Source: Halomonas chromatireducens
GTDB lineage: Bacteria > Pseudomonadota > Gammaproteobacteria > Pseudomonadales > Halomonadaceae
DNA length: 64,000 bases
Direction: 5' to 3'
Assembly (NCBI RefSeq): GCF_001545155.1
Contig: NZ_CP014226.1
Location: 337,467-401,466 of the forward strand
Part shown: one piece after another, positions 9,234-16,741 of the stretch
Position numbering within the stretch: the stretch's first letter is position 1
Layout: each line of letters begins with the position of its first letter
Translations under genes and position numbers: made by a program
The notes under the pieces: model-generated
Told to the model about the DNA's origin: nothing
Seen by the model: only the letters and a program-made list of their open reading frames with translations
The model's database searches: none

Positions 9234-9455
9234 GTAATCTCTCCTTGTCTTGTAACAAACAAGTGAAGTAATAAATAAAATTTGCAATTCAGCAAGTCGG
9301 TCCTCAACAAGCTGATGCTGATGTCGCCTGTTTGTGTAGAATCCTTCTCGGGCTGAAAGCTACGGCTACAACACTCCAACTATAAACAGTCAAAGAGAGT
9401 ATTTCTGTGCGGTAGCACACCCAACGACATCCAAATCAGCGTTATTCAGCACTAG
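9234..9455. other. AT-rich leader of the phasin gene, no further gene seen
   Basis: The stretch holds the phasin ribosome binding site and an AT-rich run (9268-9282) that could hold a -10 element. Beyond that I see no coding frame or structured element up to the MITE-like repeat. Confidence 0.4.
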
Positions 9456-9551
9456 GCATTGTCCGAAAACTGTCTACACACGGTCATATTTCGTAAAAAT
9501 CAGGTCAAAGTACTAGCCTTGGCCATCGCTCGCCGATTTTTTAGACAGTGC
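9456..9551. mobile_element. MITE-like element, 96 bp, flanked by CTAG
   Basis: The ends are imperfect 16-bp inverted repeats (GCATTGTCCGAAAACT and GCACTGTCTAAAAAAT read inward, 12 of 16 matching). CTAG lies directly outside each end (9452-9455 and 9552-9555), matching the 4-bp YTAR target duplication known for the IS5 group. No transposase is encoded. CTAG is itself a palindrome, so the flanks could instead be part of the inverted repeat. Confidence 0.55.
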
Positions 9552-9615
9552 CTAGGGCTTGGAATAAGGGCCCGCGTTAGATCGCGAGCCCTGTAGGTAC
9601 TTGCGGAGAGGGGGC

Positions 9616-9951
9616 TTAGGCGACTCCCGGCTCCCGGAAGTGATGCCAGGCATGGTGGTAGAGCACGCCGGCATAGCCGTTGCGCTGAATGATCTTGAGG
9701 ATCTTCGCGGGATTTTCGTCATCCAGGGCCTTGTGCAGTTTCGCCCGCTGCTCGTCATCGAGGGCCTCGTACCAATGGTAGGGCTTGCCCTGGGCATGAC
9801 CATCCTCGGCCTTGCGCATCAGGTCAATCTCGATGCGCCCGCCATGTCGGTAGAGGATATCGTAGCCCTCTTGAACCTGGGTCGAAGGCACGTCGCACGG
9901 CTTTTCGAGACCTTCCAGCACGTTGTAGTAATAATAGCTCAGCGGTTGCAT
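9616..9951 (-). CDS. Small hypothetical protein
   Basis: 111 residues beginning MQPLSYYYYNVLEGL, with a very strong ribosome binding site (GGAGGAG) 5 nt before the ATG. It is soluble, rich in Tyr/His/Lys, and has no signal peptide or membrane segment. I do not recognise a family. The segment DEQRAKLHKALDDENPAKIL looks helical, and the C-terminus has a His/Trp cluster (YHHAWHHF) that could bind metal or haem, which is speculation. It stands alone. Confidence 0.6.
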   Translation of the reverse strand: MQPLSYYYYNVLEGLEKPCDVPSTQVQEGYDILYRHGGRIEIDLMRKAEDGHAQGKPYHWYEALDDEQRAKLHKALDDENPAKILKIIQRNGYAGVLYHHAWHHFREPGVA

Positions 9952-10215
9952 GTGGCTCCTCCAGCGGTATGCCGTTGCTTATCTTGCCAACCTGTTCTCC
10001 ATCCTGCCTGAGACAAGGCGGAGAGCTCAATTGAAAAATGCGCGCCATTCGCACGCCCGCTCACCCCTCCCGGGTGTGCAACGGCATTGCGGCTTGACGA
10101 GTGCTGGATAGTGCTTCTCCTCGACAAGGGCCTGGTCCAGGTCGGCGATCAGGTCCACCATCAGCGCCGGCAAGGCGAAGGCGCAGTCTCGATTTCACTC
10201 GGTCAGTTTGGCGGC

Positions 10216-10710
10216 TCAGTGGCCGGCCGGGCGAGGAACGCGCAGCCCCAGCTTGTGCGCCACTTCGAAGGTGACGAAGATCGGGCCGATCAGCAGAAAG
10301 ACCAGGTCTTCGATGAAGGATGGCTTCTTGCCTTCCACCTTGTGGCCCCACACCTGCGCCGCCCAAGACGCAACCCAGGTGATCAGCGATATCCAGATCA
10401 GCGACCACCCCGCACCCTGGATGGCGAGGATGCCCCCTACGGAAAGGGCGAACCAGGCGACCATCATCAGCAATACGCCGAAGGAGAGGCGCAGGTAGAC
10501 CAGACCGGCCAGCACGCCCAGCAGGGTGGCCCCGTTGACCCACTCGGCCGCTCCGGTTTCCAGGCCCAGCCAGCGGCCAATCGGCACCAGCCATAGCAAG
10601 CCCAGGGTGGAGAACAGGATTGCCGGCACACAGGCGATATGCACCCACTGGTTCACCGGATGGCGATGGCTCTCGCCGTAGTCGTCGAGAAATTGCTGCA
10701 GGCTACGCAT
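10216..10710 (-). CDS. Mpo1-like (DUF962) membrane protein
   Basis: 164 residues. The N-terminal SHRHPVNQWVHIACVP (His15, His17, His24) and the four hydrophobic segments match the Mpo1/YGL010w family. The yeast member is an Fe(II)-dependent dioxygenase for alpha-oxidation of 2-hydroxy fatty acids at the membrane. A further His (WGHKVEGKKP, near 126) is in the usual place. The bacterial role is not established. The last residues overlap no other gene. Downstream (10060-10215) the minus strand has an open stretch without a start (ALMVDLIADLDQALVEE and on) that may be a remnant of an unknown gene. Confidence 0.85.
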   Translation of the reverse strand: MRSLQQFLDDYGESHRHPVNQWVHIACVPAILFSTLGLLWLVPIGRWLGLETGAAEWVNGATLLGVLAGLVYLRLSFGVLLMMVAWFALSVGGILAIQGAGWSLIWISLITWVASWAAQVWGHKVEGKKPSFIEDLVFLLIGPIFVTFEVAHKLGLRVPRPAGH

Positions 10711-10813
10711 GGTCTTGCCCTCGTTATACTCGGAAGCCTCTGAGTCATTCTAGACTTTTGCATGGCCTTGCCGTGGGGTATGTGCAGCCGGGTCGGTACG
10801 GCACCACCCAGGT

Positions 10814-12223
10814 TCAACGCAGCACGAAGCGCAGCAGCCACTCTGCCATCCTGCCGAATGGCGGACGCAGCAGCGTCGCTACATTGCAGCGGCCTTGCAC
10901 GTAGATACCCTTGGCATGGCTCAGCCGGCGGAAACCTTCTATGCCGTGATAGGCGCCGATGCCACTCGCGCCGACGCCGCCAAACGGCAGGTCGTCCTGG
11001 GCGATGTGCATGAGCGTGCCGTTGATGGTCACATTGCCCGACGTCGTGCCGTCGAGTACCTGGCGCTGCGCCGCCTTGTCGTGTCCGAAGTAGTAGAGCG
11101 CCAGCGGGCGGGGGAGCGCCTCGACAAAGTCGATAGCCTCATCGAGCGTGCGGTAGGGGAACACCAGCAGGATCGGCCCGAAGATCTCCTCATGGGCGAT
11201 GGTCATGTCGTCGGTGACGCCGAGTACCACCGTAGGGCGCATGGCGCGGGGATTCGCACCCGGCGCCTCGCGGCCGATCTCGCGTACCGTCGCGCCCTTG
11301 GTGCGGGCATCCTCCAGCAGGCCGTTCAGGCGGGCCAGGTGCCGGTCGTTGATCACCCAGGTGTAGTCCTCGCTCGCCGGTCCGTCGGGGTAGGCGGCGG
11401 CCACGGCCGCCTCGTAACGGGTGAGGAACCCGGCAAGGTCATCCTCATGGACGAGGGCATAGTCGGGCGCGATGCAGGTCTGGCCACCGCTCACCAGCTT
11501 GCCGAACACGATCCCGGTGCAGGCATGGTCGAGTGGATGACCTTTCTCGACGATCACGGGCGACTTGCCGCCCAGCTCCAGCGTCACCGGCACCAGGTGC
11601 TTGCTGGCCGCCTGCATGACCTTGCGTCCGACCGCCGTGCTGCCGGTGAAGACCAGATGATCGAATGGCAGGGCGGAGAAGGCAGCGCCAACCGCTGCAT
11701 CGCCGTTGACCACCGCCACCTGTTCCGCCGAAAACAGCGCGCCGAGTAACTCCTCGAGCAGCGCGTTGATCGTCGGGGTGAATTCCGACAGTTTCAACAT
11801 CACCCGGTTGCCGGCCGCGAGCGCCGTTGCCAGCGGCATCAAGGCGAGCACGAGAGGGTAATTCCACGGCGCCATGACCCCGACGACCCCCAGCGGCTGG
11901 TACTCCACCCGTGCCGAGCCGAACTGCAGGTGAATGGCCACATGGCGCTTTTCCGGGCGCATCATGCGGCGCAGGCGCTTGTGCAGATAGTCGATCCCGC
12001 TGATCGTGCTCCCGAGCTCCATGATGCTGGTCTCGTGGCGTGAACGATGACCGAAATCGGCGTTGATGGCCTCTTCCAGCCGGGTGCGGCTCTCGATCAG
12101 CGCGGCGCGCAGGCGTGAAAGATCGGCGCGGCGTTCGGCGAGTGATGGCGCTCCGTCCCGGCGATAGGCCGCACGCTGAGCGGTGAGCAACGGAGCCAGG
12201 TTGACGGCAGGCTCAGAGGTCAT
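10814..12223 (-). CDS. calB: Coniferyl-aldehyde-dehydrogenase-type aldehyde dehydrogenase
   Basis: 469 residues from the ATG at 12223 (AGGAG 9 nt upstream). An earlier in-frame start at 12262 lacks a site. NAD(P)-dependent ALDH marks in order: PWNYPL, FTGSTAVGRKVM, LELGGKSP with the catalytic-pocket Glu, SGGQTCIAPDY with the catalytic Cys, and HEEIFGPIL. The lack of an N-terminal extension, the GQTCIAPDY motif and a hydrophobic C-terminal tail fit class-3-like ALDHs such as coniferyl aldehyde dehydrogenase CalB, which oxidise aromatic or long-chain aldehydes to acids. No phenylpropanoid genes are nearby, so the physiological aldehyde may be a membrane-lipid aldehyde. The name calB rests on overall resemblance only. 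Confidence 0.85.
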   Translation of the reverse strand: MTSEPAVNLAPLLTAQRAAYRRDGAPSLAERRADLSRLRAALIESRTRLEEAINADFGHRSRHETSIMELGSTISGIDYLHKRLRRMMRPEKRHVAIHLQFGSARVEYQPLGVVGVMAPWNYPLVLALMPLATALAAGNRVMLKLSEFTPTINALLEELLGALFSAEQVAVVNGDAAVGAAFSALPFDHLVFTGSTAVGRKVMQAASKHLVPVTLELGGKSPVIVEKGHPLDHACTGIVFGKLVSGGQTCIAPDYALVHEDDLAGFLTRYEAAVAAAYPDGPASEDYTWVINDRHLARLNGLLEDARTKGATVREIGREAPGANPRAMRPTVVLGVTDDMTIAHEEIFGPILLVFPYRTLDEAIDFVEALPRPLALYYFGHDKAAQRQVLDGTTSGNVTINGTLMHIAQDDLPFGGVGASGIGAYHGIEGFRRLSHAKGIYVQGRCNVATLLRPPFGRMAEWLLRFVLR

Positions 12224-12425
12224 GTGATAACTCCTTATATCGCCACCAAGGCGCGGCAGCACCCTTGCAGTCCGCTCGATGCGTCAGTACTACCACAGTA
12301 TCCCCATCGAGGCTGATCTGCCTCCCGAGCAACGTCAGATCCGTATGGTTCTTGCCGAAGCTGGCCGCAGAGATACTGTTCATTTGAACGGGGAGTGATC
12401 CGCAGTGCATTGGTAGCTTTATCAC

Positions 12426-12453
12426 AAGTGCGCTGCCGCTGAAGAGCGCACTT
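12426..12453 (+). other. Hairpin in the leader of the secreted acidic protein gene
   Basis: A 9-bp stem (AAGTGCGCT / AGCGCACTT) with a 10-nt loop lies about 30 bases before the ATG at 12482. It has no T-run, so it could be a leader structure or part of the preceding divergent spacer. The rest of 12224-12425 shows nothing I can name. Confidence 0.35.
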
Positions 12454-12481
12454 ACCGGCCAATAACAATGAGGAGTGTAAG

Positions 12482-13726
12482 ATGGCGTTTTCAGCTCTTT
12501 CATCTACAGGCGCCCGTTGGACCACCAGTCTTATGGGTGGTGGTCTGCTGGTGGCAGTGATGGCGCCAGCCAGTGCCGACCCGCTCGAGGAGCGAATGCC
12601 CCCGGGTATGCTGATCGAGATGGTGGACCCGACGCTCTGTTCGCCGCCGCCAGAGGAGATGTCCGATGCCGAGATCATCGCCATGCTCGATAGCGACGAT
12701 CCGCAGATGGCGCCCCCCATCGTCGGCGCCTGGGAGCGACAGGACGAGCGCTGGCGCGTTTACGGCCAGGGCTGGTTCAACGACAGCAGCAGCGGACTGG
12801 TTGTTGGCACCATGCTCATGCTGAGAAGCGAAGGCGACGAACTGCAGTACCTGTGCATGGTGCTGTCACCCCATGCTGAGACCGCGATGGTGGAAGGTGA
12901 GGCAGCCTTGGTAGGTCCGGACGTCGAGACCATCGATGGCGATACCTTCATGGCGATGGGAATACTGGGAGAACGTCGCGAAGGACTGGGTGAGGTGCTG
13001 GCCGATGCCGGAAGCGTTCACTTCGAGCAGGCGGCAGAGGATACCCTGGAATGGCGCCTGACCTTCGATGGCCGCCTGACAGGGATAGATGAGCAGCCGC
13101 AGGAAGGAACCGAGATATCCCTGAGGCTAGAGGGCGAGCTGAGCCGGGACTCCTCGATGCGGGTTGTCGACTGGGGGCGTGACGATCTAGTGGATGCCTC
13201 CGCGCCAAGCGTCAGCGAGGAAGAGCTGGCTGAGGTGAAGGCGCTGTTCATGGAGGATATGCGCCTGGAGGTGGAGCCGGTCGTGACGCCGGACAACAAT
13301 GATATTGTGCAGCGCACCGTCTATCGCTACGACTACGACACCTTTGCCTCGCTCTCCGACGACAGTGGTTGGCGGAGCACTCGTGAGCATTTCTTCTACC
13401 AGGATGGTGATCGACTGCGGCCCTTCCAGCGTCCCTCAAGCGATACGGACCTGAGTGCCTTCTTCGGCGGCTTGCTCGACCCCGGCTTCGTGCTCGACGA
13501 GGCCACCGCCGACGACTTCCGCGAGTTGTTGATGACCCTGACTGGCGAGGACTTCTTCGAGGAGGAGGACGTAAAACTGGACAACATCATCAACTTCCGC
13601 CCCGACGAGTGGATTTTCTTCACCGGCACCTTCTTCGATCACTACAAGGCCTTTGTGGTCTACACCGACGATGACGGGCACCCGGATAAGGTGCTGTATC
13701 GACTTAAGCAGCAGCCGACATCCTGA
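12482..13726 (+). CDS. Secreted acidic protein of unknown function
   Basis: 414 residues. GAGGAG lies 7 nt before the ATG. A signal peptide (GGGLLVAVMAPASA, cut near residue 33) precedes a highly acidic mature protein with few Lys, typical of halophile exported proteins. No membrane segment follows. Sequence with alternating charged and hydrophobic residues around 105-210 looks beta-rich. The C-terminal half is rich in Asp and Phe (EDFFEEEDVKLDNIINF). I do not recognise a domain. It is flanked by divergent and convergent genes, so it is monocistronic. Confidence 0.75.
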   Translation: MAFSALSSTGARWTTSLMGGGLLVAVMAPASADPLEERMPPGMLIEMVDPTLCSPPPEEMSDAEIIAMLDSDDPQMAPPIVGAWERQDERWRVYGQGWFNDSSSGLVVGTMLMLRSEGDELQYLCMVLSPHAETAMVEGEAALVGPDVETIDGDTFMAMGILGERREGLGEVLADAGSVHFEQAAEDTLEWRLTFDGRLTGIDEQPQEGTEISLRLEGELSRDSSMRVVDWGRDDLVDASAPSVSEEELAEVKALFMEDMRLEVEPVVTPDNNDIVQRTVYRYDYDTFASLSDDSGWRSTREHFFYQDGDRLRPFQRPSSDTDLSAFFGGLLDPGFVLDEATADDFRELLMTLTGEDFFEEEDVKLDNIINFRPDEWIFFTGTFFDHYKAFVVYTDDDGHPDKVLYRLKQQPTS

Positions 13727-13787
13727 TGTCCTTGCTCCAGTTCACCTAGCCGGGTGGTGTGGGCCATCGGGACGCTGGCACCGCCCT

Positions 13788-14471
13788 TTAACTTCTGCCG
13801 GCCGCCTCGAGAATCCCCTGGCGCAGTGCCTCGGGCGGTTGGGCGCCCGACAGGCCGGTGGTGCCGTTGAAGATGAAGGTGGGCACACCGCTCACTCCCA
13901 GGCGCCGAGCCTCGTCGAGGCCGGCTTTTACCTCGGCCCGGCCCTGGTCGCTGGCGAGAAAGGCGGGGATGTCGATATCCGCTAGCCCGCCGGCTCGTGC
14001 GGCGTTGGCCAGTACCGCGCTGTCACCGATGTCCTCACCCTCGATGAAGTAGCACCGGAAGAGCGCGCCGACCACCGCCGACTGGACGCCATGTTCCCCG
14101 GCGAGCCAGATCAGCCGGTGGGCGTCGAAGGTATTGGGCGTTCGCGTCATGCGCTCGTGGTGGATCGTGATGCCGGCCTGTTCGGCAGCGGCCTCCACCT
14201 GGGCGTCGAGCGCCCGGGAGCGCTCCCAGGAGCCGAACTTGGCGGTACGGTAGTCACGCCGCGGCAGGCCCTCGGCGGGCATGTCGGGGTTGAGCTCGAA
14301 GGGGTGCCAGGCCACCGATACGCTGAATTCCTCGGGCAGTTCGGCCAGGGCGAGGTCGAGGTGGCGTTTGCCGATGAAGCACCATGGGCAGATGGCATCG
14401 GAGATCACGGTGATGTCGACGTGGGGCATGGTCGCTGAGCCATTGGGTAGGGTTCCCTCGAACCCTACCAT
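13788..14471 (-). CDS. FrnE-like DsbA-family oxidoreductase
   Basis: Up to 227 residues. The thioredoxin-fold domain begins at the second Met (14429): DITVISDAICPWCFIGKRH has the CPWC active site, and the C-terminal GVPTFIFNG holds the cis-Pro loop. Both fit the FrnE/YwbO subgroup of cytoplasmic DsbA-like proteins. No signal peptide is present. FrnE proteins are linked to oxidative stress and polyketide genes. The first 14 residues are not family-like, so the true start may be 14429, although no clear ribosome binding site precedes either. An AAGGAGG lies 19 nt before the 14471 ATG. Confidence 0.88.
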   Translation of the reverse strand: MVGFEGTLPNGSATMPHVDITVISDAICPWCFIGKRHLDLALAELPEEFSVSVAWHPFELNPDMPAEGLPRRDYRTAKFGSWERSRALDAQVEAAAEQAGITIHHERMTRTPNTFDAHRLIWLAGEHGVQSAVVGALFRCYFIEGEDIGDSAVLANAARAGGLADIDIPAFLASDQGRAEVKAGLDEARRLGVSGVPTFIFNGTTGLSGAQPPEALRQGILEAAGRS

Positions 14472-14657
14472 CTCAAGGTCGTGATTGACGCCTCCTTAAC
14501 GCAGCGGGGCACCTGACGCAGGCTGAGTTGGAAGCACTGCGAGACATCGGGGGTCGCAAGGCTATCTGCTGGGGACTTGCGCTACCCCATGTTAGGCTAT
14601 GCCTAGAGCGGTGAATTGAACCAGAGAGAAACCTCGACGTTTCTGAGGGATCGGGAC

Positions 14658-14948
14658 ATGAACAGAACCAAGACCTTGCAACTATTACGAGATCACCTGA
14701 CGACGCTGTCCAGCGAATACGGCGTAACCTCGTTGGCACTTTTTGGTTCCATGTCTCGCGATGAGGCCCGTGAAGACAGCGATATCGATATCCTGGTGAG
14801 CTTTGATGGCCCAGCGACCTCGGCTCGTTATTTCGGGGTGCAGTTCTACCTGGAGGACCTGCTGGGCCATCCAGTGGACCTGGTGACTGACAAGGCGCTA
14901 CGTCCTGAACTCAGGCCCTATATCGAGCGTGAGGCTGTACGTGTCTGA
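14658..14948 (+). CDS. mntA: MntA-type nucleotidyltransferase antitoxin
   Basis: 96 residues. The minimal nucleotidyltransferase fold shows LFGSMSRDEAREDSDIDILV, the GSx10DxD motif that binds Mg-ATP. In the MntA-HepT family MntA adds AMP groups to a Tyr of the HEPN toxin and silences it. The start at 14658 has a GAGGGA site upstream; an in-frame ATG at 14616 would add 14 residues. Its stop overlaps the start region of the downstream HEPN gene, the standard arrangement for this module. Confidence 0.9.
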   Translation: MNRTKTLQLLRDHLTTLSSEYGVTSLALFGSMSRDEAREDSDIDILVSFDGPATSARYFGVQFYLEDLLGHPVDLVTDKALRPELRPYIEREAVRV

Positions 14949-15303
14949 AGCCCGCACCATGCGCGAATGGCGCTTCTACATCGTTGACATGATCGGCTTT
15001 GCCGAGAAAATCCTGTCCTATACGGAAGGCCTGGATCAGGATAGCTTCACCGCCCACGACCTTACCTACGACGCTACATTGCGTAATCTTGAGCTGATCG
15101 GCGAAGCGGCAACCCGCATTCCCGAAGAGGTTCGTCAGCAGTATCCGGATATCCCCTGGCGGATGATCGTTGCTACCAGGAATCGCCTTATTCATGCCTA
15201 TCTGGGTATTGATGACGATACCGTATGGAGCATCATCCAGGACAATATCCCCGAGTTGCTGGAGCAATTACGTGTAATCAAAGCTCAGCAAGCAGGCGAG
15301 TAA
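14941..15303 (+). CDS. hepT: HepT-type HEPN RNase toxin
   Basis: About 120 residues. The HEPN motif RNRLIHAY (R-x4-H-x-Y) supplies the RNase Arg/His pair and the Tyr that MntA AMPylates. DUF86 family features (MREWRFYIVDMIGFAEKIL, and NLELIGEAATRIPEEV) cover the length. Start choice is uncertain: GTG at 14929, GTG at 14941 (overlapping the mntA stop by 8 bp) or ATG at 14959. I prefer 14941 from translational coupling. It would cleave RNA, reportedly tRNA ends in other members, when free of MntA. Confidence 0.9.
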   Translation: MSEARTMREWRFYIVDMIGFAEKILSYTEGLDQDSFTAHDLTYDATLRNLELIGEAATRIPEEVRQQYPDIPWRMIVATRNRLIHAYLGIDDDTVWSIIQDNIPELLEQLRVIKAQQAGE

Positions 15304-15353
15304 TGCAAGTGTCGCCGTTCTTCTCAACCCAGCCGTCCTGATTCCGCTAGCGC

Positions 15354-16007
15354 TCAACGCGCCAACAGGCCACCGGCTATCGCCTTACCCAGGCGGTCGA
15401 CGGCGTCGGCCAGCTTCTCGTCGATGACATGCAGATACTCCGTCCAGTCGTCGACGTGGTGCAGCTCCGCCTTGCCGTCCGAAATGCCGCGCAGCACGAC
15501 CAGCGGCACGTCGAAGCGCATGCAGGCTCGCAGGCAGGCGTAGCTCTCCATGTCCACCATCTCGGCGGCGATGGCGTCATAGGCCGAGCCTGAGACGATA
15601 TTGGCGCCGGTCGAGAGCGTGGTCTCGCGAATGCCGGGAATGCGCAGTGGCAGCGGGAGCGTCGCCGGCAGGTCGAGAAAGGGCGTGACGCCCTTCTCGA
15701 AGCCCAGCGGCGTGGCATCCATGTCGCGGTAGGAGACAGAAGTCGCCTGATAGATCTCGGTCTGCTCCAGCACCCGGCTGCCCGCCGAGCCCAGCGACAC
15801 CACCAGATCCGGCAGATGCCCGCGTTGGGCCAGGGCTGCAAGAGCAGCGGTAAGCTCGACGGCCGCCTCCACGGGGCCCACGCCACTTATGAGCGGTGTG
15901 AAACGCTGCTTGAGATGCGGGCCGTATTCGGCGTTGGCAGCCATCGCGAAGAGGATGTTGTGGCCGCCCAGTTGCGTCAGTGGTGGCGTGTGCTGAGCCG
16001 CGCTCAT
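15354..16007 (-). CDS. mtnN: 5'-methylthioadenosine/S-adenosylhomocysteine nucleosidase
   Basis: 217 residues of the PNP/UDP phosphorylase fold. VMAANAEYGPHL-like start (FAMAANAEYGPHL), SGVGPVEAA, VSLGSAGS, SGSAYDAI, VDMESYA (substrate-binding MxxE) and RGISDG are in the expected order. The catalytic Asp lies in GISDGKAE. It splits the glycosidic bond of MTA or SAH to recycle adenine and methionine. It starts 21 bp after an antibiotic-biosynthesis-monooxygenase-type gene on the same strand and is probably co-transcribed. A diverged 75-bp copy of its 3' end lies at 18413-18487. Confidence 0.87.
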   Translation of the reverse strand: MSAAQHTPPLTQLGGHNILFAMAANAEYGPHLKQRFTPLISGVGPVEAAVELTAALAALAQRGHLPDLVVSLGSAGSRVLEQTEIYQATSVSYRDMDATPLGFEKGVTPFLDLPATLPLPLRIPGIRETTLSTGANIVSGSAYDAIAAEMVDMESYACLRACMRFDVPLVVLRGISDGKAELHHVDDWTEYLHVIDEKLADAVDRLGKAIAGGLLAR

Positions 16008-16028
16008 GCTTCGATCCTCATCTTTGCC

Positions 16029-16361
16029 TCAGGCATCGCTCGCGTTGCCGACCGTCTGGATGACCTCGAACCCTTCGAAGTTCGGCGGGCCCAGGTAGAG
16101 CCCCTCGCGCTTGCTCTGACCGGCGTTGGCATGCGCTGCGCGGAACGCCTCGGAGTGCGTCCAGGCCTCGAAGTCCTCGCGCGAGCGCCAGATGGTGTGA
16201 GAGGCGTAGAGCACGTGGTCCTCCTTCTCGGGGCCGCGCAGCATATGAAACTCGACGAAACCGGGCAGGCCCTGCAGGTGGCTCTCCCGCTCCAGCCAGA
16301 TCTGCTCGAACTCCTCCACTCTCTCGGGGTTGACCCGAAAACGGTTCATGGCGATGAACAC
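16029..16361 (-). CDS. ABM-domain (antibiotic biosynthesis monooxygenase-like) protein
   Basis: 110 residues. A GTG start at 16361 is preceded by AAGGAG at 7 nt. The dimeric alpha-beta barrel pattern is clear: FIAMNRFRVNPERVEEFEQIWLE, PGFVEFHMLRGP, ASHTIWRSREDFEAWTHSEAF. This family includes haem-degrading IsdG/HmoB enzymes and cofactor-free quinone-forming monooxygenases. The Asn and Trp used by IsdG-type enzymes may be present (N-R-F start and IWRS), but haem activity is only a guess. It is probably one operon with mtnN. Its first 100 bp plus leader are exactly repeated at 23806-23951. Confidence 0.8.
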   Translation of the reverse strand: MFIAMNRFRVNPERVEEFEQIWLERESHLQGLPGFVEFHMLRGPEKEDHVLYASHTIWRSREDFEAWTHSEAFRAAHANAGQSKREGLYLGPPNFEGFEVIQTVGNASDA

Positions 16362-16414
16362 GATAATGCTCCTTGCGGTCAGGCGGCTGATGGTGACCGT
16401 TTGACGATGACACC
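16269..16414 (-). repeat. 146-bp exact direct repeat, copy 1 (5' end and leader of the ABM gene)
   Basis: Identical base for base to 23806-23951 on the same strand. It contains the ribosome binding site, GTG start and first 31 codons of the ABM gene plus about 50 bp of leader. Confidence 0.95.
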
Positions 16415-16500
16415 TTCGCCGATGAGGGGCAAGATCACCTCCATTCGCTGGGCTACGCTACCAGCACGGTGAACCGTTCATTAGTAATGGGAGGCGAACC

Positions 16501-16716
16501 ATGGCCAAGCGCTTCAAGGTAGGCGACCACGTCAAATGGAACTCCGAGGCGGGGCACGTCAGCGGGAAGATCATCCGCGTGCATACCAAGGACACGGAGT
16601 ACAAGGGACACAAGCGCCATGCCAGCGAAGAGGAACCGCAGTACGAGATCAATAGCGACAAGACCGATCACATCGCCATGCACAAGGACTCGGCGCTGAC
16701 CAAGATCGATGAATAG
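16501..16716 (+). CDS. DUF2945 / HVA1-family TUDOR-like small protein
   Basis: 71 residues with MAKRFKVGDHVKWNSEAGHVSGKI at the start, then YKGHKRHASEEEPQYEI and SDKTDHIAMHKDSAL, the whole short family in order. The fold is predicted to be a small TUDOR-like barrel. The function is unknown; fungal relatives are linked to hypervirulence phenotypes. A GGGAGGCG site precedes the ATG. It stands alone between the ABM operon (divergent) and hipA (convergent). Confidence 0.88.
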   Translation: MAKRFKVGDHVKWNSEAGHVSGKIIRVHTKDTEYKGHKRHASEEEPQYEINSDKTDHIAMHKDSALTKIDE

Positions 16717-16741
16717 CGAAGTTATTGCTGAGGCGCCTGGG

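Noticed and set aside
10061..10215. Possible gene end on the minus strand (ALMVDLIADLDQALVEE and on)
   Set aside because: The frame has a stop just upstream and no site before its only ATG. Noted under the Mpo1-like gene but not called.
14520..14600. Possible DUF1127-like remnant (LTQAELEALRDIG-type peptide)
   Set aside because: Too short, no start codon in frame and no ribosome binding site; not enough to call.
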